From contig CAZGNZ010000005.1 in the NCBI GenBank assembly GCA_964527215.1, positions 1 through 64,000 on the forward strand: a stretch of 64,000 nt of DNA, written 5' to 3'. Made by a program: the position numbers and the translations under genes. Positions 46,861 to 55,260 of the stretch are shown here, in pieces. How positions within the stretch are numbered: the stretch's first letter is position 1; each line of letters starts with the position of its first letter. Under the pieces are notes generated by a model. It did not search any database, was not told the DNA's origin, and worked only from the letters and a program-made list of their open reading frames with translations. Source of the DNA: CAZGNZ01 sp964527215. Its GTDB lineage: Bacteria > Fidelibacterota > Marinisomatia > SCGC-AAA003-L08 > JACNLC01.

Positions 46861-47098
46861 CCCGCTGCAATTCCACCGGAGTACTTTTCAATTCAGTGAA
46901 CGACAAATACTCCTGGCGATGCATATTCAGAAGCTGACGCATCAATCCCCATATGTATATGATCATTTGTTCGATGTCTTCCTGATTCGGATAACCATGC
47001 ATTTCCGCCAGCAATAATAATGAGGGATTTATACCGATTATGAATTTGGCCTGCCAGGAAAACCTTCGAACACTGAAACAGACACCGGATTTGACCAT
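46847..47098 (-). CDS. Hypothetical small protein, doubtful
   Basis: An 83-residue frame with ordinary amino-acid composition and a helical-looking core (NQEDIEQMIIYIWGLMRQLL). Its end overlaps the 3' end of the HD-GYP gene by 14 bases on the opposite strand. There is no clear ribosome site and I recognise no family. It may be a chance frame. Confidence 0.3.
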   Translation of the reverse strand: MVKSGVCFSVRRFSWQAKFIIGINPSLLLLAEMHGYPNQEDIEQMIIYIWGLMRQLLNMHRQEYLSFTELKSTPVELQRVTHS

Positions 47099-47194
47099 CA
47101 GGAATGAATGTCGAATTCCTGGGGTCAGATGATGATGGAAGTATATCGGGTAAAGCTGATGTTTGCTGAGAAATATTGGGTGTTTTAAAGAGGT

Positions 47195-47246
47195 AAACCC
47201 CCGTACTGCTGGGATGGCGGGTAAATTTTCAGCAGGACGAGGGTTT
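47195..47246. other. Long imperfect hairpin of unknown role
   Basis: AAACCC-C-CGT-A-CTGCTG (47195-47211) pairs with CAGCAG-G-ACG-A-GGGTTT (47230-47246): 15 base pairs with two symmetric single mismatches and an 18-base loop. No T-tract follows on either strand, so it is not a standard terminator. It lies in a 550-base gap between the convergent HD-GYP and T9SS genes, in which I see no other supported gene. Confidence 0.5.
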
Positions 47247-47360
47247 CGGACGGCCTATATTACAATTTTTAATGCCTCTGGAACAACACTTGATACAAGT
47301 TTTTTTACATTTTTTTACATTCCGCCGCAGATGTTATCGTTTACGACGAAACAAAAAGAA

Positions 47361-47383
47361 AAGGGGAGCAGAACTCCCCTTTG
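47361..47383 (-). terminator. Rho-independent terminator of the T9SS beta-helix gene
   Basis: AAAGGGGAG/CTCCCCTTT (9-bp stem, loop CAGAA) followed on the minus strand by TTTCTTTTTG. It lies 30 bases past the stop codon at 47414. Confidence 0.85.
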
Positions 47384-47413
47384 CCAGACAAGACATACGG
47401 AGTGTTTTGACAC

Positions 47414-49423
47414 TTATTTTACCAGCATGACCTTACGCGCAAGCTTTGTATCACCGGCTGTCATTTGGATGATGTAGGCACCGCCTGCCACGCCTTTGGG
47501 CTGCCAGGTGTAGGAATACGTTCCGGCTGTGTGGCTGCTGTTCACCAGTTCCTGAACCATGCGGCCCTGAATATCATAAACGGCGATTGACACATTTGAA
47601 TCAGCGGAAATTTCATACGAGAATGTTGTGCCTGGATTGAACGGATTCGGATAAGCATTGCCCAAATTGAATGCGGTGGCCAGTTCGCTGCCGACAGCGA
47701 TGTAACCGTCTGAGCTTGCAGCAACCACATTTACTATTTCAAAATCTGATGAACCGGTGAACAGAACACCGTTTTCAGGAGCAACCAAAATAACTGTGGT
47801 GTGATTTCCGACAGTATTGTAATCGGCCACCAGAGCTCCATGCTGCAGGCTTATGCTGAAATCAGAATTGTGCGTGATTACAGCCTGAACACCCCCGACA
47901 AAACCGTCGGCTTCCATAACCAGGCTGCTGCCCCGAATTTCAAATGAAGCTTCAGCAGCAGTATCTGTCCGACCGGAGAGAATCCAGCTGACGACCAGCA
48001 CGACATCCAGAATATCCACAGCACCGTCCATGTTGGCATCAATGGAAATCAATGCTGCACCTGACAGACCTTCTGTACCGAGAATATAGCCAACAACCAG
48101 AACAATATCCAGCACGTCTGTGCTGCCGTCGAGGCTGACGTCACCATTGGCTTGATAATCACCGCCCAGGCGGTTGAATTCTGCGAGCCAGGAATATCCT
48201 TCAAGCCACATTTCTTCACCAAATGCACCTTTGTAATCGGTCTGCACAAAGAAATCATCTTCCTCCACCACATCTATATCCTGCCACGCTGCACCGCTGA
48301 TATGCGGCCGAGGATCGATGATGCCGCCGGTTTCACGGCCTTCAATCATCATGAAAACAGGATCAGTGTCCAGAGCAGTAAATCCATATTCACCACCGAA
48401 CTGACCCGTGGCACAATCGTAAACGATGGCGTTGGGGGAGAGATACAGTGAATCGGGGATCAGGTTCAGGGTGGCATCGTCTGTGACGCGGATACCCAGG
48501 GCCTTGCCTTCAGCAACAATCATGTTGGTGAAGTGTCCGCCGGTCCCTTCACGCCAGCGGATAATCTGGTCATTATCGGCATTGACTGCAGGATCACCGG
48601 AACCAATCAGGGTGATGTTGGTCCAGTTGGGATAGGAGCGGGGCTGACTGTTCATGTCGCCATCGGTTTTGCTGTCCATTTCAAATCCGCGGTTACCGGC
48701 ATCAGATCCGATTAGACCGAACAGATTTTGGCCGCGGCCCTGATAACCTTCATCGGTGTCAAACATGTCGTCGCCAACAAAGAGTACACTCAGGTTTCTC
48801 ACATCCACAGTGCCGCCGAAGAATTCAAATCCGTCATCCAGATTCCAGGCAACTTCACAATTTTCAACAACGGTTCCGCGACCGACACCGCCAAAGGTGA
48901 TCCCGTTGATTTCATTTCCTTCACCAATCACCGCACCGCCGTACCATACACGGACATAGCGCAGGATACCGGAAGAATCATCAGGATTGGTTCCGCCGAA
49001 AGGAATACCAAAGAGGCCTTCGATGTTGTCTGTGCCGCCGTCAGCGCTGATTGGTGCGTTACCCAGCAAAATCAGACCGCCCCATGTACCGCGCAAAGGC
49101 AGCTCACTTTCGGGAAGTGCGGAAGTAAATGTAATGGGTGCATCGGCGGTACCGTCTGCAATCAGATAGGCATCCTGCAGAACTATCAGGGCAGGAGCAA
49201 AACCGAAACCGTCATCGGGCAGTGCTTTGATGGTGGTTCCTGCTTCAATTGTCAGGGTTACACCGGCCTGCACGAATGTCTGACCAACCAGCAGATATTC
49301 ATTATCAGCATTCCAGGTCGTGTTGGAGATGATGTCACCGCTGATTTCAATCTGTCCAGACATAAAGCTCAAAGTCAATACCAGGCTTGAAGCCAGTACT
49401 GACAGTTTATTTGTTTTGAGCAT
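47414..49423 (-). CDS. Secreted right-handed beta-helix protein with dockerin-like repeats and T9SS sorting domain
   Basis: 669 residues. A signal peptide (about 1-23) is followed by a beta-helix-like region (25-400) with GTWGGLILLGNAPIS, WYGGAVIGEGNEINGITFGG and DDGFEFFGGTVDVRN. Residues 426-484 hold two dockerin-type Ca-binding repeats (DGSTDVLDIVLVVGYIL, DGAVDILDVVLVVSWIL). The tail has AYPNPFNPGTT from ~594 and ends RKVMLVK, a type A T9SS signal, as in the giant protein. AGGAG lies nine bases before ATG. It follows the TonB-dependent receptor gene on the same strand. Beta-helix proteins of this sort often accompany such receptors; a surface substrate-binding role is inferred. Confidence 0.9.
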   Translation of the reverse strand: MLKTNKLSVLASSLVLTLSFMSGQIEISGDIISNTTWNADNEYLLVGQTFVQAGVTLTIEAGTTIKALPDDGFGFAPALIVLQDAYLIADGTADAPITFTSALPESELPLRGTWGGLILLGNAPISADGGTDNIEGLFGIPFGGTNPDDSSGILRYVRVWYGGAVIGEGNEINGITFGGVGRGTVVENCEVAWNLDDGFEFFGGTVDVRNLSVLFVGDDMFDTDEGYQGRGQNLFGLIGSDAGNRGFEMDSKTDGDMNSQPRSYPNWTNITLIGSGDPAVNADNDQIIRWREGTGGHFTNMIVAEGKALGIRVTDDATLNLIPDSLYLSPNAIVYDCATGQFGGEYGFTALDTDPVFMMIEGRETGGIIDPRPHISGAAWQDIDVVEEDDFFVQTDYKGAFGEEMWLEGYSWLAEFNRLGGDYQANGDVSLDGSTDVLDIVLVVGYILGTEGLSGAALISIDANMDGAVDILDVVLVVSWILSGRTDTAAEASFEIRGSSLVMEADGFVGGVQAVITHNSDFSISLQHGALVADYNTVGNHTTVILVAPENGVLFTGSSDFEIVNVVAASSDGYIAVGSELATAFNLGNAYPNPFNPGTTFSYEISADSNVSIAVYDIQGRMVQELVNSSHTAGTYSYTWQPKGVAGGAYIIQMTAGDTKLARKVMLVK

Positions 49424-49634
49424 TAATGGAATCTCCTTTTTGTTGATTAGGTCCGGATTTTTCTTGAGACTTTGTGATGAGATGATGAAAATGTGTTAAT
49501 GCAGAAGAAGAAAAGCATTTTGCACATAAATATTCTCATGAAATCTCCGGGTTAGTTTTGTAATTCAGTATGAGTTAACCAGTTTTTCACCCAATTTTAA
49601 TCAAGTCTCGGTTCGGTTCCGCAGTGCGTCATTT

Positions 49635-52600
49635 TCAGTGAGTAAGGTCGTAGGATATACTGAGGGACATTGACATGCCCGGTTTCCAACGACGGGTGAC
49701 GAGAATCTCGTCGTCATCTTTCGGGTCTTCCATGCCGTATTTATGTTCGGAATCCAGAAGGTTTCTCACTTTGAATGATACTTTCGTGAGCTGTCCGATT
49801 TTCTTTCCAACCACAAAATTCAGAGAGTGGAAAGGATATTCGTATTCATCTTCCAACTGTCCGGCACCAAGGTAAGCCAGACGCTTTGAAAAGGTGTTGT
49901 AGGACAGATTGAAATCCCAACCGCTTCTCAGCTGGGATGTGATGCCGGCATTCAGCACAATGTCAGACTGCCCCTGCAGCGGACGTGTCAGGTTTGCTGA
50001 AGAATTATGGGTTTCAATCAGTCCGTTGTTATACACAGAGACCACACTGTCGGATTCAGCTTCTGATTTGGTGTAGATGAAATTGAAGTTTAAGAAGCTG
50101 GCTCCCTTGTCCATATTCAGGATGGGCAGTTTTTTACGAATCTCAAATTCAACACCTTGAGACCAGGCGTTCTTAGCATTCTGCCAGGTTTTGTAATATT
50201 TATCATCCGTCTGTTTGATGAGGGAAACTTCAATGGGATTGTGAAAATCCTTGTAGAACAGGGCCAGAGAGATCATCTCGGCTGCCGTGGGGTAGAATTC
50301 CCAGCGAATATCGTAATTCTTGATTTCCGTGGTTTTAAGGTAGATGTTCCCCACCGAACGCTGACCGCCCTGGAATTCAATATAAGTGTAAGGGGCGATC
50401 TCGCGAAACTGGGGGCGGGCCACAGTCTGCGAGGCGGAGAAACGCAGTTTGGAACGATCACCGGAATTGACAGTCATCGCCAGCGAAGGCAGCCAATCGT
50501 TGTTATCAAGAGAAGCAACCAACGGTACATTGCGCATCACTTCCAGCGTGGTATCCACTTCCGCATCATCAAACACAAGAGTCGTATCGGCCATGAAAGG
50601 TTTTTCAATCATGATGGGGTTATGCGTCACCGGATTGTAGGGATCCAGATCAAGCGTATATCTTTCATTCCTTGCACCGAAAACAATATTGCCGCGTTCT
50701 TCATTGAACAGTGGCACCGTAAACATGGCATAGCCGGCTTTGATGACCTCTTTGGAATCATAAGCGTTCTGGTTGATTTCACCATCATCTTCCAGCAGGA
50801 TAATACCGGCTTCGGCTGAATCCGTTTCAGAGTAGTAGTAATAGTTATCCATGTCAAACAGCATCCCAAAGGAATCTTCGGACGTAATCTCTCTCAGATC
50901 TGCCGGAATAGTGGTGGCATATCCGTTGTTATCATCATACCAGCCATAAGTGAAAATCCGTTTTCTGAAACGGCGTTCGCGCACATCGTCGCGCAGACCG
51001 AATTTGACTTTGATCATGCCTTCAATTTCATAATCAAAACCAAAACTCTTCGCAGTTTCCCAGCCGTTGGCAAAATAGCGGTAACCGGGATCAATATAGG
51101 CAGAGTGCATCAGGCTGTACTGGGTGACATCGTTTTCCACATCCATGCCGTGCGTCAGATCCGAGATGTCAACATTCTGAATATTGCTTTCCAGCGAATC
51201 AGTCAGATTCAAATCATAATAATGATCCTTGCGGTCTGGCTCATACATCTGCGAACGGCTGCTGCTGTAAAGCAGATCCAAAGTGTTATGAATGGCATAG
51301 GGTATTCGGACCATATCCTTGAACTGGGTTTTCAGTGTCCAGGTGCCAATACTTTTTTCCTGATACGGCTGTGAGACCAGCAAACCCATAGGATTGTCAA
51401 GATCATATACCACACCCAGCACATATTTAATTTCATCACTGGATGTATGCGTATATAAAGAATTGAAATCAACCCTGATATTGTCGCGCCATTTTACTCC
51501 CCAGCTGCCGCTTATGCCCATATTGGTTTTATAGGCAGATGTACTGACGTTCAGCGGCTCATCCACAGCCAGGCTGTCATCACCCACTTTTGCATAAAGA
51601 TCACGTTTATTGACGGTGTAGCTGTAATCATTCTTAAAAGAAAACATCCCGAAAAAACCGTACTCCAGTTCACCATTGGCCACCCATTTGTTACCGCCGC
51701 TGACACTGAAACTGATGGGTGTTTTGGGATCCTGTTCATCAAAACTCAATCCTGTATCGAATTCACGTGCAATTTCCGTGAGGTAGTTCCGATAAAGTTT
51801 CACGCGTTTTTTCTGTTGATCGGTGGCGTAATACTTGTTCATCCAGTAGTCTTCAGGTTGATCAGGATTCCACAGGATATCCAGTTCAGGCATAAAATCA
51901 TCAGGAATTTCGTAAAAATAAATCTGGCTCATGCTGGGCAGCGCATTTTCGCGATCGACAATTTCCGGCAGTTCCCGGGTACCGTCATCAAAACCGAAGA
52001 AATCCCATTCTCCGCCGTCCCCCTGCAGGAAACGGGCGGACGCAATGTTATTGTTACTGCCCAGGCCGAAACTGGTTTTGAAATTGAATCCATCCGGGTA
52101 GGATTTGGTGCGAATATCCACATTACCGCCGGCAAACGAACCCGGCAGGTCGGGAGAAAATGATTTGAACACATTGATCTTTTCGATCAGCGCGGTGGAA
52201 AACATATTCAGCGGGATGGTTTTCCGGTCCGGTTCCGGACTGGGGATGCCGACATTGTTCAGCAGGGTATTGGAATATCGTTCACCCAGACCACGTACAT
52301 ACACATATTTATCATTTACCACAGATACACCGGTGATTCTTTTCAGGACCTGTCCGGCGTTGGAGTCACCTGTTTTCCGGAATTCGACAGCACTTATTCC
52401 ACTGACAATCGTTTCAGCTGCCTTCTGCTCCAGAATCCGGCTGACATCACCCTCGCGCCTTACCTCCTGCTTGACCTCAATACGATCCTGCTGGATTCGA
52501 TCTGTTTTGAGATATACTTCAATGGGCGTAATCTGGCTGGCACTGATTTCTACATCAGACAGTATGTATGATTGGTATCCAATAAATGAAACCCGAATTT

Positions 52601-52802
52601 CATAGACACCGAATTCAATGCGGTCCAGACTGAAGCGTCCATCCATATCCGTGGCAATACCAATACTGGTACCAGTCAGCCAGACATTGGCTCCAGCCAC
52701 CGGATTTCGTGTTGTTTCATCATAGACAATACCATTGATCCGGCCTAAATTCTGAGCCAGAATGATGCCCATGAATAAAATTGGAAGAGTAATTTTTTTC
52801 AC
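49635..52802 (-). CDS. TonB-dependent receptor with carboxypeptidase-regulatory-like N-domain
   Basis: A 1055-residue outer-membrane receptor. After a signal peptide (about 1-16) comes a CarboxypepD_reg-like domain (20-110, INGIVYDETTRNPVAGANV), then a plug domain (~125-240) with VYVRGLGERYSNTLLNN and FSPDLPGSFAGGNVDIRT, then a 22-strand-type barrel ending in an aromatic/His terminal strand. The start is GTG 52802 with AGGAG eight bases upstream. Three 11-bp-spaced TGTTAK repeats lie 110 bases upstream. Located beside a Na/Pi transporter and PhoBR, it probably imports a phosphate-containing compound; the ligand is unknown. Confidence 0.92.
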   Translation of the reverse strand: MKKITLPILFMGIILAQNLGRINGIVYDETTRNPVAGANVWLTGTSIGIATDMDGRFSLDRIEFGVYEIRVSFIGYQSYILSDVEISASQITPIEVYLKTDRIQQDRIEVKQEVRREGDVSRILEQKAAETIVSGISAVEFRKTGDSNAGQVLKRITGVSVVNDKYVYVRGLGERYSNTLLNNVGIPSPEPDRKTIPLNMFSTALIEKINVFKSFSPDLPGSFAGGNVDIRTKSYPDGFNFKTSFGLGSNNNIASARFLQGDGGEWDFFGFDDGTRELPEIVDRENALPSMSQIYFYEIPDDFMPELDILWNPDQPEDYWMNKYYATDQQKKRVKLYRNYLTEIAREFDTGLSFDEQDPKTPISFSVSGGNKWVANGELEYGFFGMFSFKNDYSYTVNKRDLYAKVGDDSLAVDEPLNVSTSAYKTNMGISGSWGVKWRDNIRVDFNSLYTHTSSDEIKYVLGVVYDLDNPMGLLVSQPYQEKSIGTWTLKTQFKDMVRIPYAIHNTLDLLYSSSRSQMYEPDRKDHYYDLNLTDSLESNIQNVDISDLTHGMDVENDVTQYSLMHSAYIDPGYRYFANGWETAKSFGFDYEIEGMIKVKFGLRDDVRERRFRKRIFTYGWYDDNNGYATTIPADLREITSEDSFGMLFDMDNYYYYSETDSAEAGIILLEDDGEINQNAYDSKEVIKAGYAMFTVPLFNEERGNIVFGARNERYTLDLDPYNPVTHNPIMIEKPFMADTTLVFDDAEVDTTLEVMRNVPLVASLDNNDWLPSLAMTVNSGDRSKLRFSASQTVARPQFREIAPYTYIEFQGGQRSVGNIYLKTTEIKNYDIRWEFYPTAAEMISLALFYKDFHNPIEVSLIKQTDDKYYKTWQNAKNAWSQGVEFEIRKKLPILNMDKGASFLNFNFIYTKSEAESDSVVSVYNNGLIETHNSSANLTRPLQGQSDIVLNAGITSQLRSGWDFNLSYNTFSKRLAYLGAGQLEDEYEYPFHSLNFVVGKKIGQLTKVSFKVRNLLDSEHKYGMEDPKDDDEILVTRRWKPGMSMSLSISYDLTH

Positions 52803-52911
52803 TCAATAACTCCTTTTATAGGTCTTTTAATCTAGCATGAAAAATTACCGGTGCATTATTAGCCCCAATTGAGACGGAGGTTTGGAATTTCATTGCCGAG
52901 AGTGAGTGAAA

Positions 52912-52939
52912 TGTTATTGCATTGTTAGAAATATGTTAG
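52912..52939 (-). promoter_or_regulatory. Candidate Pho box: three 11-bp-spaced CTAACA-like repeats
   Basis: Read on the minus strand, CTAACA-N5-CTAACA-N5-ATAACA (52939 down to 52912), with units beginning exactly 11 bases apart. Direct repeats with 11-bp period are the binding pattern of PhoB/PhoP-family winged-helix regulators (Bacillus PhoP uses TTAACA-like units). It is about 110 bases upstream of the receptor start. The remaining ~470 bases of the gap to nptA hold no supported gene; the part at 52980-53010 is very A+T-rich. Confidence 0.55.
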
Positions 52940-53302
52940 ATGCGTGGCCCAACAGCTGATAATTCGTTATATTTATATTATAAACAATAAATTAAATATT
53001 TTAATGGTTCGTTGGAGCACATGGCGGCGGATTCGTTAAAGTTTTTCATATTGGAGAAATGACAGACCTAAATTTATACGCTTTGTAATTCAGGTTATTT
53101 TTTACTTTAATAATGCAAATTACAAAATCATTCCTCTCCCATCCAAAATACCGTCGGGGTATTGCGCATCGCGTGTTTCAAATAATTTTTATCAACCATA
53201 ATCTGACCCCTCTTTTCAACACACCACATCAACGTCAGGAAAACCGCATTCTGCAAAATCGAGTCAGCTTTATTGCTGCTAACAGATTAACGGGAGTGTA
53301 TT

Positions 53303-54400
53303 TTGAATAAAGACGTATTTGAGAAAATCGTAAAAGCGCTGATCATCATTGCTTCGATTTATTTCTTTCTTCTCAGTATAAAATTACTTGGCCATTCATT
53401 CAAGCTATTTGGAAAGGGATTTGCGGAAACACTAATTGCCATGACCACCAATCCCATGGCCGGTTTGATAATCGGGATTGTGGCCACCAGTTTGATACAG
53501 AGTTCCTCAACTACGACATCCATTGTTGTGGGTCTTGTGGCCGGGGGTGCTCTGTCCTTATATACTGCTATTCCTATCATTATGGGTGCAAATATTGGAA
53601 CCACAATCACCAATACCCTGGTTTCGATGGGGCATATTACTCACAGGAAGGAATTCAAACGGGCTTTTGCCGCCAGTGTGGTACACGACTTTTTCAATAT
53701 CTGTGCAGTGATAGTTATTTTTCCTTTTGAAATCAAATTTCATTTCATCGCCAAAATTGCAACCAAAATGGAAGAACAGTTTTCCGGTGCCGGCGGTATG
53801 GAAATGTTTAACCCGCTCAAAGCCATTTTGAATCCTGTCATTGATGTAATCGATATACTGTTTACACATATTCCCTACAACAGTATCGTGATGATGGTAT
53901 TTTCTCTGATAATTCTATTTACGGCTCTTGCGATCCTGATTAAGACCATCCGTTCTCTGGTGCTGACCAGACTGGAAGTCATCATCAATAAATACCTGTT
54001 CCGGAATGATGTTATGGGTTTGGGACTGGGAATCCTGATGACAGCCGTTGTCCAGAGCAGTTCTGTCACCACATCACTGATTGTGCCTCTGGCCGGAGCC
54101 GGTCTGATTTCAGTGGCACAGATTTTTCCGTATACACTCGGTGCCAATATCGGCACCACCATTACGGCCATCCTGGCAGCGATGGCAACTCAAAATCATC
54201 TGGCTGTGACAGTTGCATTTGCGCATCTGGTATTCAACATACTGGGAATTGTCATATTTTATCCGCTGAAATTCATTCCCATTAAACTGGCCATGTGGGT
54301 CGGTGATTATGCCAGCCAGTCCACACGCAGTCTGGTAATTTTCATCACTGTGTATATTTTGCTTTATTTCATTCCGGTTGTTTTTATCATCATTTCATGA
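53303..54400 (+). CDS. Na/Pi cotransporter family protein (NptA-like)
   Basis: Sodium-coupled phosphate carrier of the inner membrane, 365 residues. Two inverted-repeat halves each carry the QSSS motif: TSLIQSSSTTTSIVVGLVAG near 60 and AVVQSSSVTTSLIVPLAGAG near 250, with GANIGTTIT after each. About eight membrane segments. The start is TTG 53303 with GGGAG six bases upstream. The PhoU-like gene follows 64 bases later, consistent with a Pi uptake unit; no Pst ABC system is present. Confidence 0.93.
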   Translation: MNKDVFEKIVKALIIIASIYFFLLSIKLLGHSFKLFGKGFAETLIAMTTNPMAGLIIGIVATSLIQSSSTTTSIVVGLVAGGALSLYTAIPIIMGANIGTTITNTLVSMGHITHRKEFKRAFAASVVHDFFNICAVIVIFPFEIKFHFIAKIATKMEEQFSGAGGMEMFNPLKAILNPVIDVIDILFTHIPYNSIVMMVFSLIILFTALAILIKTIRSLVLTRLEVIINKYLFRNDVMGLGLGILMTAVVQSSSVTTSLIVPLAGAGLISVAQIFPYTLGANIGTTITAILAAMATQNHLAVTVAFAHLVFNILGIVIFYPLKFIPIKLAMWVGDYASQSTRSLVIFITVYILLYFIPVVFIIIS

Positions 54401-54464
54401 GGTGTTTCTGGTTCTGTATGTTTCATAATATGTAATTTTTAGTTTAATTCAGAGGCCATTTGTT

Positions 54465-55136
54465 ATGTTAAGAAAACTTATTGCGGCATGGAAAGCCGAT
54501 AATCTGCTCAAGCAGGCCTGGCAGCAATCTTATCAAATGCTGGAAATTGATCAGGAAATGTTTTTGGAGGCCAGCCGTGTTTTACGTGATTCCGAGGATG
54601 GCACCCTGCGGAAAGACTTGCTGGAAATGGATAAGCGCGTCAATTCCTACGAAAGGGAAGTTCGCCGAAAAGTGATTACGCACTGCAGTATTCAGGGCGG
54701 AACGGCCATTTCCAGCGGAGTGGTGCTGGTGAGTATTGTCATTGATATTGAGAGAATAGGCGACTATACGAAGAATATTGTCGAGCTTGCATCAAAACAC
54801 CCAAGTAAGCTTCGGGGCGGAAAATATGAATCCGACCTGGCCAAAGTGGAAGAGGCTGTGAAGGATAATTTCTTACGCACCAAGGCGAGCATTGAAACCA
54901 ATGATCCGGATTTTGCCAGTAAACTTATCGATGAATATGAATGGGTAAATCCCCTCTGTGATAAGGATCTCTACGATATCATAATCGAAGGTGATATAAG
55001 CATTAGCTGCGGGGATTCGGCTGCGCTGGCGCTGTACTTCCGCTGGCTGAAACGCATTTACTCCCACCTGCGCAATATCAATACCAGCGTGATCAATCCA
55101 GTTGACGGAATCGGATTTAAACCCGGCAGTTTCTAG
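54465..55136 (+). CDS. PhoU-domain protein
   Basis: A 223-residue helical protein with two PhoU-like three-helix halves; DIERIGDYTKNIVELA near residue 90-105 is the conserved metal-binding helix of this family. PhoU proteins restrain phosphate transporters and PhoR signalling. It is placed directly after the Na/Pi cotransporter gene, where many bacteria fuse the two functions. The last residues are followed by a strong terminator. Confidence 0.88.
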   Translation: MLRKLIAAWKADNLLKQAWQQSYQMLEIDQEMFLEASRVLRDSEDGTLRKDLLEMDKRVNSYEREVRRKVITHCSIQGGTAISSGVVLVSIVIDIERIGDYTKNIVELASKHPSKLRGGKYESDLAKVEEAVKDNFLRTKASIETNDPDFASKLIDEYEWVNPLCDKDLYDIIIEGDISISCGDSAALALYFRWLKRIYSHLRNINTSVINPVDGIGFKPGSF

Positions 55137-55171
55137 GCTTTATCGGGTTCAGCATTCCTTTAAGACATCAG

Positions 55172-55195
55172 AAAGCCCCCGCTTGGGGGCTTTTT
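55172..55195 (+). terminator. Rho-independent terminator after phoU-like gene
   Basis: AAAGCCCCC/GGGGGCTTT (9-bp stem, loop GCTT) ending in TTTTT. It separates the plus-strand nptA-phoU unit from the convergent phoR gene. The A-rich flank on the other side makes it partly bidirectional. Confidence 0.9.
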
Positions 55196-55260
55196 ATTTC
55201 GATGAAATTTCACCTGCCGACTATGCCTGCATCAGTATTAACTCACTGAAATAATTCAGG

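Noticed and set aside
47195..47246. Riboswitch
   Set aside because: The hairpin does not match any riboswitch consensus I know and has no downstream gene in the right orientation within reach.
49550..49580. Possible Pho box before the T9SS beta-helix gene (GTTAG ... GTTAA)
   Set aside because: Units are 23 bp apart with no middle unit; spacing does not fit the 11-bp pattern seen at 52912.
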